A stretch of 64,000 nucleotides of DNA from Streptomyces albireticuli (GTDB taxonomy: Bacteria; Actinomycetota; Actinomycetes; Streptomycetales; Streptomycetaceae), in the NCBI RefSeq assembly GCF_002192455.1, contig NZ_CP021744.1, forward strand, positions 1 to 64,000, written 5' to 3'. How positions within the stretch are numbered: the stretch's first letter is position 1; each line of letters starts with the position of its first letter. Position numbers and translations under genes: made by a program. The notes below the pieces were generated by a model. That model worked only from the letters and a program-made list of their open reading frames with translations, did not search any database and was not told the origin of the DNA. Below are positions 58,120 to 64,000 of this stretch, piece by piece.

Positions 58120-58193
58120 TAGCGGGGACAGGATTTGAACCTGCGACCTCTGGGTTATGAGCCCAGCGAGCTACCGAGCTGCTCCACCCCGCG
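58120..58193 (-). tRNA. Initiator tRNA-fMet (CAU), copy B
   Basis: Identical over 74 nt to copy A at 7231-7304: CTCATAA anticodon loop, three G-C pairs in the anticodon stem, mismatched first acceptor pair, no encoded CCA. It lies 132 bp downstream of the intact Tpg-like gene on the same strand, so the arrangement gene-tRNA-hairpin is duplicated about 51 kb apart. Confidence 0.95.
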
Positions 58194-58325
58194 TCGGTAG
58201 TCCCCACCGTACGCCATCGCGGCGGGTACCGGAGACCACTTTCCGCTCGGGTGAGGCGCTTCTTGCGGGCGAGAGGGGGCTGAGCACCGGCTGCCGCCGT
58301 CGTGGGCGGGCGTGGCGCGGGGGTT

Positions 58326-58898
58326 CTACGCGGCGAAGCCGATGTTGGTGACGTACTCGTACTGGCCCCACTGGCTGCCGAGGTCCGGGAGGACATCGGT
58401 GGTCCAGGCGGTGTCGAGGGCCGGGTGGTCGCCCGCCGCCCAGGGGATGACGATCTTGTCCCAGCGGCGGATGTTCATGGTGCGGTACTCCACGACCCGC
58501 TGGAGCGGGCGGGGGACCTGGGACTGGTTGAAGGGGTGGATCTCCACCCGTGTCCCGCCGTTGGCGTTGAGGCGCTTGAGGAGGTGCCGGGCGACGTTCT
58601 GGCGGCGCACCGCCCGGTAGGCGGCGTCGATGCGCTCCAGGTTGGCCTTCGTCGGGCGGCGCCTGCCCTCCAGCCACGCCTTCAGGGTCCGGTCGGTGAC
58701 CGTCAGGCCGGCGTTCCTGGCGGCCTGACGGCTCTTGGCCGACTTCGTCAGGTAGTGCAGGCGCGCGGTCAGGCCGCGCTTGGCGGTGACGGGGGTGGCG
58801 ATACCGCCCGCGAGTTCGTCGAGCTTGCGGGCGACGGCCTCGCTGCCCTTGATGCCCCGGGCGCCGAACTTCCCGAATTCGATGTTCTCCTGCGGCAC
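58326..58898 (-). CDS. Tpg-like putative terminal protein
   Basis: A 190-aa basic protein. GTG 58898 shares its G with the stop (TAG) of the upstream gene, and GGAGGAG lies just before it, so translation is coupled. A helix-turn-helix lies at about residues 53-84 (S-A-K-S-R-Q-A-A-R-N-A-G-L, T-D-R-T-L-K-A-W-L-E-G-R-R-R-P-T). An L-E-R-I-D-A-A-Y-R-A-V-R-R segment follows, as in Streptomyces telomere terminal proteins (Tpg, about 184 aa) that prime end replication. The C-terminus (R-R-W-D-K-I-V, W-T-T-D-V-L-P-D-L-G) is distinct. The pairing with a Tap-like gene supports the call. A relic is at 7370-7564. Confidence 0.6.
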   Translation of the reverse strand: MPQENIEFGKFGARGIKGSEAVARKLDELAGGIATPVTAKRGLTARLHYLTKSAKSRQAARNAGLTVTDRTLKAWLEGRRRPTKANLERIDAAYRAVRRQNVARHLLKRLNANGGTRVEIHPFNQSQVPRPLQRVVEYRTMNIRRWDKIVIPWAAGDHPALDTAWTTDVLPDLGSQWGQYEYVTNIGFAA

Positions 58899-60469
58899 TA
58901 CTCCTCCCCCTCCCCCGCGGTGCCGGCGGTGTAGGTGTCCTTGACCTTGACTTCGGTAACGCCGCGGCCTTCGGGGAAGACACGCCGCCAGTCGCCGATG
59001 ACGTGGAGCTCGTCGGTGCCCATCGCGCGGACGACCGTGAGGCCCTCGTCGTGGGCCTTGAGGGCCTTCAGCCACAGGTTCGCGAACGCCTGGGAGCGGA
59101 TGATGTGCATCCAGTCCGGGCGGTAGAGCTCCCGGTTGTAGTTCGACTCCCCCATCGTGGAGACGAACTTGGAGTACATCGCCTTCACGTATTCGAGTGT
59201 CACCTCGTCGTCCCGCTCGATCGCGGTGTCGCGGGCGTCCTTGAGCGCGATGCGGAACTTCTCCAGCAGGTTCTCCGTCGCCCCGGAGGTGTACGACTCG
59301 TGGACCTCCGGCGGGGCGCACAGCCCGTACCTCGGACCCGACAGGCGCAGCAGGAGGCGCAGGGTGGGTTCGGTGACCCACAGCGGGCCCGGCTCGTCCC
59401 GGTTGCCGACCGGGTTGGGCAGGATCGCTTCGTGCTCCCACGCGGGTGGGGTGATGAGGTGGACGCCGGCGCGGCGGCGGTCGTGGGTGAGGCCGGTGGA
59501 GTGCTCCAGCTGGCCGAGGGGGAGGTGGGTCTTGAGGGCGGAGAGGTAGGCGCCGTTGATGTCGAGGGCGGTGACCTCGTGCCGGCCCGGCGGCAGGTCG
59601 TGGCGGGTCCACTTGGGGCGTGCTTCCCAGATCTGGTCCGGGCCGCGGGAGGTCTGCTTGCGGAGGACGTCGGGGATCCAGGGGTGGGCGACGATGTCGT
59701 AGCGGGCGCCCTTGCGGGTCTCGTCCAGCAGCCGCATCGCGTCCGGGATCGCCCGCTTCAGCAGAGCGGCGGTCGCGGCGTCGACGTCGCCGTGGTGCTC
59801 GGCGAGCGCGCCCTGGACGGACTCGCGGATCAGGTCGGCGGGCCCGGCGGCTTCCTGGAACGCGCGGCGGGCCGGCCCCTGGGAACGCCCGGACGGGCGC
59901 GCCGGGGGCTTTCCCGTCTCAGGGGCGGCGGGCCGTACGGGCGTCGTGGCGGGGTTGGCGGGCGGCGTGGCGGTGGTGGCTGCGGTCCGGCAGTCGGCCG
60001 GGTCCAGGTGCTGGGCGAAACCCTCCACCTGGTGCCTGGCCGGGTGGCCGCACAGTACGCACGGCTCCGGGGTGGTGAGGGTTTCCACGTCGTCGCCGCT
60101 TTCCACGGGGCCGGCGGGCCCCGGTGAGGGGGCGTCGGTCAGGGCCGGGGCCTCGCCGGCCGGTGGGGCGGGTGGTTCGTCGGTGGGTGCGGCCTCGGGT
60201 CCGGGGGCGGTTTCCGGTGCGGTCTCGGCAACGAGCTTCGCGGCCAGGCCGTCCAGCAGGTAGGCGTACTTGGTGCGGGTCTCGTCGGCGGGGTCCCGGT
60301 CCTTCTCCCATCCGGCGACCGTGCTCGGGCTCACGCCCAGAGCCCGGGCGACCTGAGCCTTCGACAAGCGGGCGTACTCGCGCAGCTCACGCCGCCGCTC
60401 CGGTGCCGGGAGCGCGGCCTGCGGGCCGACGGCGGCGAGCAGCGAGTCGATCGCGTCGAAGTCACTCAC
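58898..60469 (-). CDS. Tap-like telomere-associated protein with polymerase-palm-like motifs
   Basis: A 523-aa protein. Helix-turn-helix at residues 25-57 (S-K-A-Q-V-A-R-A-L-G-V-S-P-S-T-V-A-G-W-E); Pro/Ala linker; zinc-type C-V-L-C-G-H (137-142) with H154 and C160. The C-terminal domain has V-T-A-L-D-I-N-G-A-Y-L-S-A-L (Asp303), Y-V-K-A-M-Y-S-K-F (427-435) and M-G-T-D-E-L-H-V (Asp486). These three resemble motifs A, B and C of family-B polymerase palms. The HTH plus D-x-N-x-A-[YF]-L/A core is also the layout of Tap (about 740 aa), which recruits Tpg to telomeres. It overlaps an XRE gene by 8 bp upstream and the tpg-like gene by 1 bp downstream. Start GTG 60469. Confidence 0.6.
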   Translation of the reverse strand: MSDFDAIDSLLAAVGPQAALPAPERRRELREYARLSKAQVARALGVSPSTVAGWEKDRDPADETRTKYAYLLDGLAAKLVAETAPETAPGPEAAPTDEPPAPPAGEAPALTDAPSPGPAGPVESGDDVETLTTPEPCVLCGHPARHQVEGFAQHLDPADCRTAATTATPPANPATTPVRPAAPETGKPPARPSGRSQGPARRAFQEAAGPADLIRESVQGALAEHHGDVDAATAALLKRAIPDAMRLLDETRKGARYDIVAHPWIPDVLRKQTSRGPDQIWEARPKWTRHDLPPGRHEVTALDINGAYLSALKTHLPLGQLEHSTGLTHDRRRAGVHLITPPAWEHEAILPNPVGNRDEPGPLWVTEPTLRLLLRLSGPRYGLCAPPEVHESYTSGATENLLEKFRIALKDARDTAIERDDEVTLEYVKAMYSKFVSTMGESNYNRELYRPDWMHIIRSQAFANLWLKALKAHDEGLTVVRAMGTDELHVIGDWRRVFPEGRGVTEVKVKDTYTAGTAGEGEE

Positions 60470-60749
60470 CGGAGCGGCCCTTCTGCGCGGGGGTGCCGCG
60501 GCGGCGGGCGGCGGGCAGTGCCTCGCACGCCCGGGTCGGGCCCGCGAGCAGGTCCAGCGCGGCGATCTGGTAGTGCGCGGCGAGCACGTCGGCGTCACGC
60601 AGGCTCCACGAGGTGGCTCCCGCCTGCCGGCGCGAGATCTGTGTCTGCGTCAGCCCCAGCACGGCGGCGACCGCCCGCTGCGACTCCCCCGTCGCCTGCA
60701 TCAGCGCGGCCACGGTCAGCCGCAGCGATTCCTCCAGACCCAATCCCAT
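60462..60749 (-). CDS. Small XRE-type DNA-binding protein
   Basis: A 95-aa protein with an XRE helix-turn-helix at residues 15-45 (E-S-Q-R-A-V-A-A-V-L-G-L-T-Q-T-Q-I-S-R-R-Q-A-G). The basic tail ends T-P-A-Q-K-G-R-S. Its stop overlaps the start of the Tap-like gene (GTGAGTGA), making a three-gene operon xre / tap-like / tpg-like. Probably the operon's regulator or a replication accessory protein. Start ATG 60749 with GGGTGGGG upstream. A small inverted repeat TTTCT-GATT-AGAAA lies about 50 bp upstream. Confidence 0.75.
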   Translation of the reverse strand: MGLGLEESLRLTVAALMQATGESQRAVAAVLGLTQTQISRRQAGATSWSLRDADVLAAHYQIAALDLLAGPTRACEALPAARRRGTPAQKGRSGE

Positions 60750-60801
60750 GGCCCCACCCTACCTGCACGGGATACGTCACTCGCATTGATGATGCGGTTT
60801 T

Positions 60802-61413
60802 CTAATCAGAAATGCACGGGCGTGGCGTCGTTCGGCAGTCGAAGCGGTGGGCGTAGGGCATGCCGGGGCAGGCGGGGCAGACGAAGAAGTGCATGCCGCC
60901 AAGGTCGCCCATGTCCATCTCGTGGCCGATCGCGTCGACGGCCGCGGGGTCGGCTTCGGGGCGCCACGGGGGTTCGTGGCTGCCGGGAGGTGTTCGTCGG
61001 CCGGGAGCCGGCGGCCGCTGACCGGTTCGGTGGCGGTGCGCGGGGAGGTACGGGCCCCCTGCGGCGCGTCACCCGCGGTGAGCCTGCTCGACGTCGTGAA
61101 CGGGCGTGGGCTGCCCGGCTGTGCCGGCGGCGGCTTCGCGCGGGGTGCGGGTGGCCGGTTCGGGGTGGGGGCCCGGGCCGGGGGGTGGGGTGGGTTCGGG
61201 CCAGGGGTCGGGGCCGGGTGGGGGTGGTGGCGGGGGCGGCCCGGGTTCGGGCCGCGGTGGTCGCGGGGTCACGGGGTCCGGGTGGCCGGGGCCCGGGCGC
61301 GGGGGCGGTGCGGGGCCCGGCCCGGTGCCGGGTGACGGTGTGGGTTCGGGCGGTACCGGGACGGGCGGGGTCCTTTGCCTGTAGACCTCGTACACCTCGT
61401 ACATCTTGTGCAT
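60802..61413 (-). pseudogene. Pro-rich / zinc-motif gene split by an in-frame TGA
   Basis: From ATG 61413 (GGAGGG ten bases upstream) comes a 114-aa frame: M-H-K-M-Y-E-V-Y-E-V-Y, then about 80 residues of mostly Pro and Gly, then T-P-V-H-D-V-E-Q-A-H-R-G and TGA (61069-61071). The same frame continues, without another stop, through H-E-P-P-W-R-P-E-A-D and I-G-H-E-M-D-M-G-D-L-G-G-M-H-F-F-V to a zinc-like C-P-A-C-P-G-M-P-Y-A-H-R-F-D-C and the TAG at 60802. Only this frame is protein-like on both sides, so it is probably one gene cut by a nonsense mutation; read-through is the alternative. Confidence 0.5.
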
Positions 61414-61610
61414 GGCGTTCAGCGTCCCTCCGGTCCGTACGGCTCGCGGCCGTGCCGGTCACCCCCGCCAAGCTGGCACACCCGCTCTCCAGGGGCCTTC
61501 GGTCCGTGCTCCATCCGGACCAGCGCCGATGCGCTGTGTCGGGGGCGTGTTCCGGGGTAGCCGCACACACGTGCCGACACATACGACCGACATCCCCGAG
61601 GAGGACACCC

Positions 61611-62192
61611 ATGGGGTACCCGGACACTGCCGGCCAACGGCCGGAGAGCGATGACGTCGTGGCCCTGCTGACGGGTCAGCACCAGGAGATCCGGACGCTG
61701 CTCGACGAGGTACTGGAGCGCACCGGCGAGGAGCGGCGGCATGCCTTCCGGCATCTCGTCCACCTGCTCGCGGTGCACGAGACCGCCGAGGAGGAGGTCG
61801 TCCACCCCTATGCCCGGCGGGCCGCGGAAGGCGGCGAGCACGTGGTGGCGGACCGGCTCAAGGAGGAGGACGCGGCCAAGCGGTCGCTCAAGCGCCTGGA
61901 GGGCCTGGACCCCGACGGGCCCGCCTTCGTCGAGGAGTTCACCTCCCTGCGCGAGGCCGTGCGCGCCCACGCGCGGGCCGAGGAGACGTACGAGTTCACC
62001 CGGCTGCTGGAGGCCGGCGATCCCGCCCGGCTCCGGACGCTGGCCAAGGCCGTGCGCGCGGCGGAGGCCGTCGCGCCGACCCGCCCGCACCCGGGGACGG
62101 GATCCGCTGCCAAGAACGCCGTGCTCGGCCCGCCGGCCGCCGTGGCGGACCGCGCCCGTGACGCGATGCGCAAGGTGCTGGGCAGGAGCTGA
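61611..62192 (+). CDS. Hemerythrin-domain protein
   Basis: A 193-aa protein with the hemerythrin HHE four-helix pattern. G-Q-H-Q-E-I-R-T-L-L-D-E-V comes first, then F-R-H-L-V-H-L-L-A-V-H-E-T-A-E-E-E-V-V-H-P with spaced His and Glu ligands, then A-R-A-E-E-T-Y-E-F. A later H-A-R-A-E-E supplies the final His. It would bind a di-iron centre and sense or store oxygen, nitric oxide or iron in the cytosol. Start ATG 61611 with GAGGAGG six bases upstream. A Thr/Pro/Gly-rich tail follows the domain. Monocistronic. Confidence 0.85.
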   Translation: MGYPDTAGQRPESDDVVALLTGQHQEIRTLLDEVLERTGEERRHAFRHLVHLLAVHETAEEEVVHPYARRAAEGGEHVVADRLKEEDAAKRSLKRLEGLDPDGPAFVEEFTSLREAVRAHARAEETYEFTRLLEAGDPARLRTLAKAVRAAEAVAPTRPHPGTGSAAKNAVLGPPAAVADRARDAMRKVLGRS

Positions 62193-62442
62193 GCCCCCCG
62201 GCCCCCGATCGGCGGCCCCGGTCCCGCGGTGGGCCGCCGCGGGTGGGGCACGGTGAGTGCTGAACGGGACGGGAAACGACCGGACATGGCCTCCCGCAAG
62301 GCAGGGACGAAGGCCGGGACGTCCGCCGGGCGCCGGCCGCGTGCCGCCGCGGGCGCGGCTTCGCCAAGACCGCTGTACCGGTGGCACGGGCCGGCCGGGC
62401 CGCGGTGGCACCGGGCCGCCGTCGCCGTCCTTCGGGGGCTGG

Positions 62443-63102
62443 TCAGTTCCCCTCGCGTACCGCTTCCTTCACCTCGTCTGCGATCTCCTTGTCCAGCGCG
62501 GCCCGCACCAGGGCGGCGGCGAACGCGGGTGCGTCCTGACGGCTGACCAGCCGTGCCAGCGCGCCGGATCCGCGCGGCAGCCCCAGGTGTGCGGCTCCCT
62601 CCGCGGCCTTGCCGTCGAAGCACGGGTGGACCTGCGGCCACACGCCCTGGACCTCCCGCAGGAAGATGTCCGCGCCGGCCGGGCCGAGCCCCGGGAGCTC
62701 TTGGAGCAGCTTCCGCAGCCGCCCCGCGTCGCCGTCCGCTGCCTCGCGCATCCGCCGGACGTCACCGCGGTAGCGGTCCAGGAGGAGGCGCGCGCCGTCG
62801 CCGAGCTGGGTGGCCGTGCGCTCGTCGTAACGGCGGTAGCCGCCCTTGCCCAGCGCGTCCACCCGCTGCTGCCAGGTCGCCTCCGACATCCGCCGCGGAT
62901 CCTTCATCCCGGCCTCGGCCAGGCAGCGCGCGGCCTCGACCGCCACGGACGCGCGGATCCGCGCGCTGAGCAGGCAGGCCAGTACCAGGAGCCGGTACAG
63001 CGGCTGCGGGGTGTCCCGCAGCCGGATGCCCGCCTCCTCGGCGTACGTCCGCCCGTACATCCGCAGCAAGGTGGCCGCGGTCCGCTGGTCGCCGGTGCTC
63101 AT
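62443..63102 (-). CDS. HhH-GPD-like DNA glycosylase/endonuclease III relative
   Basis: A 219-aa protein. The helix-hairpin-helix reads L-Q-E-L-P-G-L-G-P-A-G-A-D-I-F-L near residue 145, the arrangement of the endonuclease III / HhH-GPD superfamily. The usual lysine at the end of the hairpin and the following catalytic Asp are not clearly present; G-V-W-P-Q-V-H-P-C-F-D follows instead. There is no four-Cys iron-sulfur loop. So it may bind DNA without the classic lyase chemistry. Start ATG 63102. Role in base excision repair is inferred from the fold only. Confidence 0.7.
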   Translation of the reverse strand: MSTGDQRTAATLLRMYGRTYAEEAGIRLRDTPQPLYRLLVLACLLSARIRASVAVEAARCLAEAGMKDPRRMSEATWQQRVDALGKGGYRRYDERTATQLGDGARLLLDRYRGDVRRMREAADGDAGRLRKLLQELPGLGPAGADIFLREVQGVWPQVHPCFDGKAAEGAAHLGLPRGSGALARLVSRQDAPAFAAALVRAALDKEIADEVKEAVREGN

Positions 63103-63521
63103 ACGGCGAGTGTGTGCTGCCGCGGGCCCGTCCGGGCGGCGGGCGCCCCGGCGTCGCGTCACCCGCCCCCGTTCGGTCACCCGGAGGGGCCACCTGGGGG
63201 CGGGGCCGCCTATCCCCTGGTCACGGCCGCTGCCCTGTTTGTGGGGCACCGCCCCAGGAGAACCCCGGGGGGGCGGCCGTCCGCCTGCCCGGCGAGAAAG
63301 CACCGGGGGCCGGCCGTGCGGCGGACCGGCGATGCCGCTGGCGGGGGTCGGTCGCCGCGCGTGCCTGCGTCGACTCGTGCGGCGCGCGGCCAGACGGGGC
63401 GCGCGGATGCTGCCGCGGTCCGCCGGCCGGGTGCGTCGGCGGAGGCCGAAGGGCGGAGGGTGTGCGGGGCGAACGGGTGGTTGTGCACCGCGGGGGCACG
63501 GTCGCGGGGCAGGCCGGTGGC
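63103..63521. other. Intergenic region
   Basis: 419 bp, very G+C-rich, between divergent genes. No gene supported on either strand. Confidence 0.35.
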
Positions 63522-63932
63522 ATGAGCGAATACGAGCGTTCCCGGACGATGCCCGCGCTGGCCGAGCATGTCTTCGACCAGGCCGGTGACGTGAACTGGC
63601 TCGGCAGCTGGTTGCCGGAGGAGCTGCACGTGCGGGCGGAGCGGCTGCCGGAGGTGACCGTGCACGAGGACCGCACCGGCCAGGACGAGCCCGCGCTCTT
63701 CCGCGCCCGGACCGACCGGCTGCGGCTGGAGTGGGGGACGCGGGAGAGCGGCGCCTATACCGGCTGGCTACAGGTTTCCGGCACCGGCGGCGGTGCCAGC
63801 GAGGTGACGGTGCATCTGGCCTTCGCCGACGAGCGCCACGACCCCGGCGAAGAGGTGGTGCTCGCCTCGCTGGAGCGGAGTCTGGAGCGGCTGGAGGAGC
63901 AGGTGCGGCTGCGGGTGGAGGACGCGGGGTAG
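63522..63932 (+). CDS. SRPBCC-family (polyketide cyclase/START-like) protein
   Basis: A 136-aa protein starting M-S-E-Y-E-R-S-R-T-M-P-A. The order is a strand-helix start (A-E-H-V-F-D-Q-A-G-D-V-N-W-L-G-S-W-L-P-E), then alternating strands (R-L-R-L-E-W-G-T-R-E-S-G-A-Y-T-G-W-L-Q-V) and a long C-terminal helix (L-A-S-L-E-R-S-L-E-R-L-E-E-Q-V). This is the SRPBCC helix-grip fold, which holds hydrophobic ligands. No catalytic residues are assignable. The start ATG at 63522 lacks a clear ribosome site, so a GTG nearby is possible. Near the window end. Confidence 0.75.
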   Translation: MSEYERSRTMPALAEHVFDQAGDVNWLGSWLPEELHVRAERLPEVTVHEDRTGQDEPALFRARTDRLRLEWGTRESGAYTGWLQVSGTGGGASEVTVHLAFADERHDPGEEVVLASLERSLERLEEQVRLRVEDAG

Positions 63933-64000
63933 GGCGGGGCGCTCCCGGTTCTTCCGGTTGCTTCCCGGTGCTTCCGGTCGCCTCTCGGGGTGCCGGGGTC

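Noticed and set aside
7231..58193. Recent att-site duplication of a live integrative element
   Set aside because: Outside the tRNA and a few adjoining bases the flanks differ by many changes, and no integrase or excisionase gene was found, so any insertion is ancient.
63933..64000. CTTCCGGT short repeats at the window end
   Set aside because: Low-complexity, four imperfect copies in 45 bp; no function inferred and the window stops there.

Overview
The window is about 70% or more G+C, with third-position G/C bias, GTG starts and GGAGG-type ribosome binding sites. Its contents (SARP regulators, Tat and Sec exported small proteins, a 2-methylisoborneol operon, a Tap/Tpg-like pair) point to Streptomyces. 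The density of broken genes, transposase relics and short secreted proteins suggests an accessory chromosome arm. Inferred: in S. coelicolor the 2-methylisoborneol and tap/tpg genes also lie near the right chromosome end, so this may be subtelomeric.

Layout. 1-7.2 kb: the 5' part of a DEAH helicase, several gene remnants, and an MFS exporter / short-chain dehydrogenase / XRE regulator set. 7.2-7.6 kb: an initiator tRNA gene next to a 3' relic of a Tpg-like gene; the same pair, with an intact gene, recurs at 58.1-58.9 kb, so about 51 kb lies between two directly repeated tRNA-fMet loci. 8-21 kb: secreted proteins, a truncated FtsK/Tra-type ATPase, an NlpC/P60 hydrolase, and a SARP-NB-ARC-TPR regulator. 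21-31 kb: a truncated methyltransferase, a 650-aa propeller protein, an S41 protease with a divergent ArsR-like regulator, small secreted proteins (one I36 inhibitor-like), a sulfotransferase and an MFS permease. 31-36 kb: a second SARP regulator with a small exported-protein gene downstream; a decayed copy of this module sits at 20 kb. 36-46 kb: IS5-family relics, a TA-flanked 1.7-kb segment carrying a serine hydrolase, more small exported proteins, and a zinc-ribbon XRE regulator. 46-50 kb: 2H phosphoesterase, alpha/beta hydrolase, TetR regulator with a perfect 26-bp palindrome, exported agmatine deiminase.

50-52.4 kb holds a Ro60 (TROVE) gene preceded by three tandem non-coding RNAs that fold as bacterial Y RNAs. 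Two carry a tRNA-like domain in circularly permuted order (T arm, acceptor closed by a small loop, D arm). This is the most striking system in the window. 54-56 kb is the 2-methylisoborneol operon (geranyl-PP methyltransferase plus cyclase). 58-61 kb is an xre / tap-like / tpg-like operon whose large protein shows possible family-B polymerase palm motifs. The window ends with hemerythrin, HhH DNA glycosylase-like and SRPBCC proteins.

A recurring theme is small exported proteins linked to SARP-type regulators. One has five heptamer repeats at an 11-bp period before its -10 element (10252-10317). Two paralogous exported-protein genes lie downstream of SARP genes whose stop codons sit inside similar 11-bp repeat arrays. 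All functional statements come from reading the translations and DNA by eye; no database search was run.
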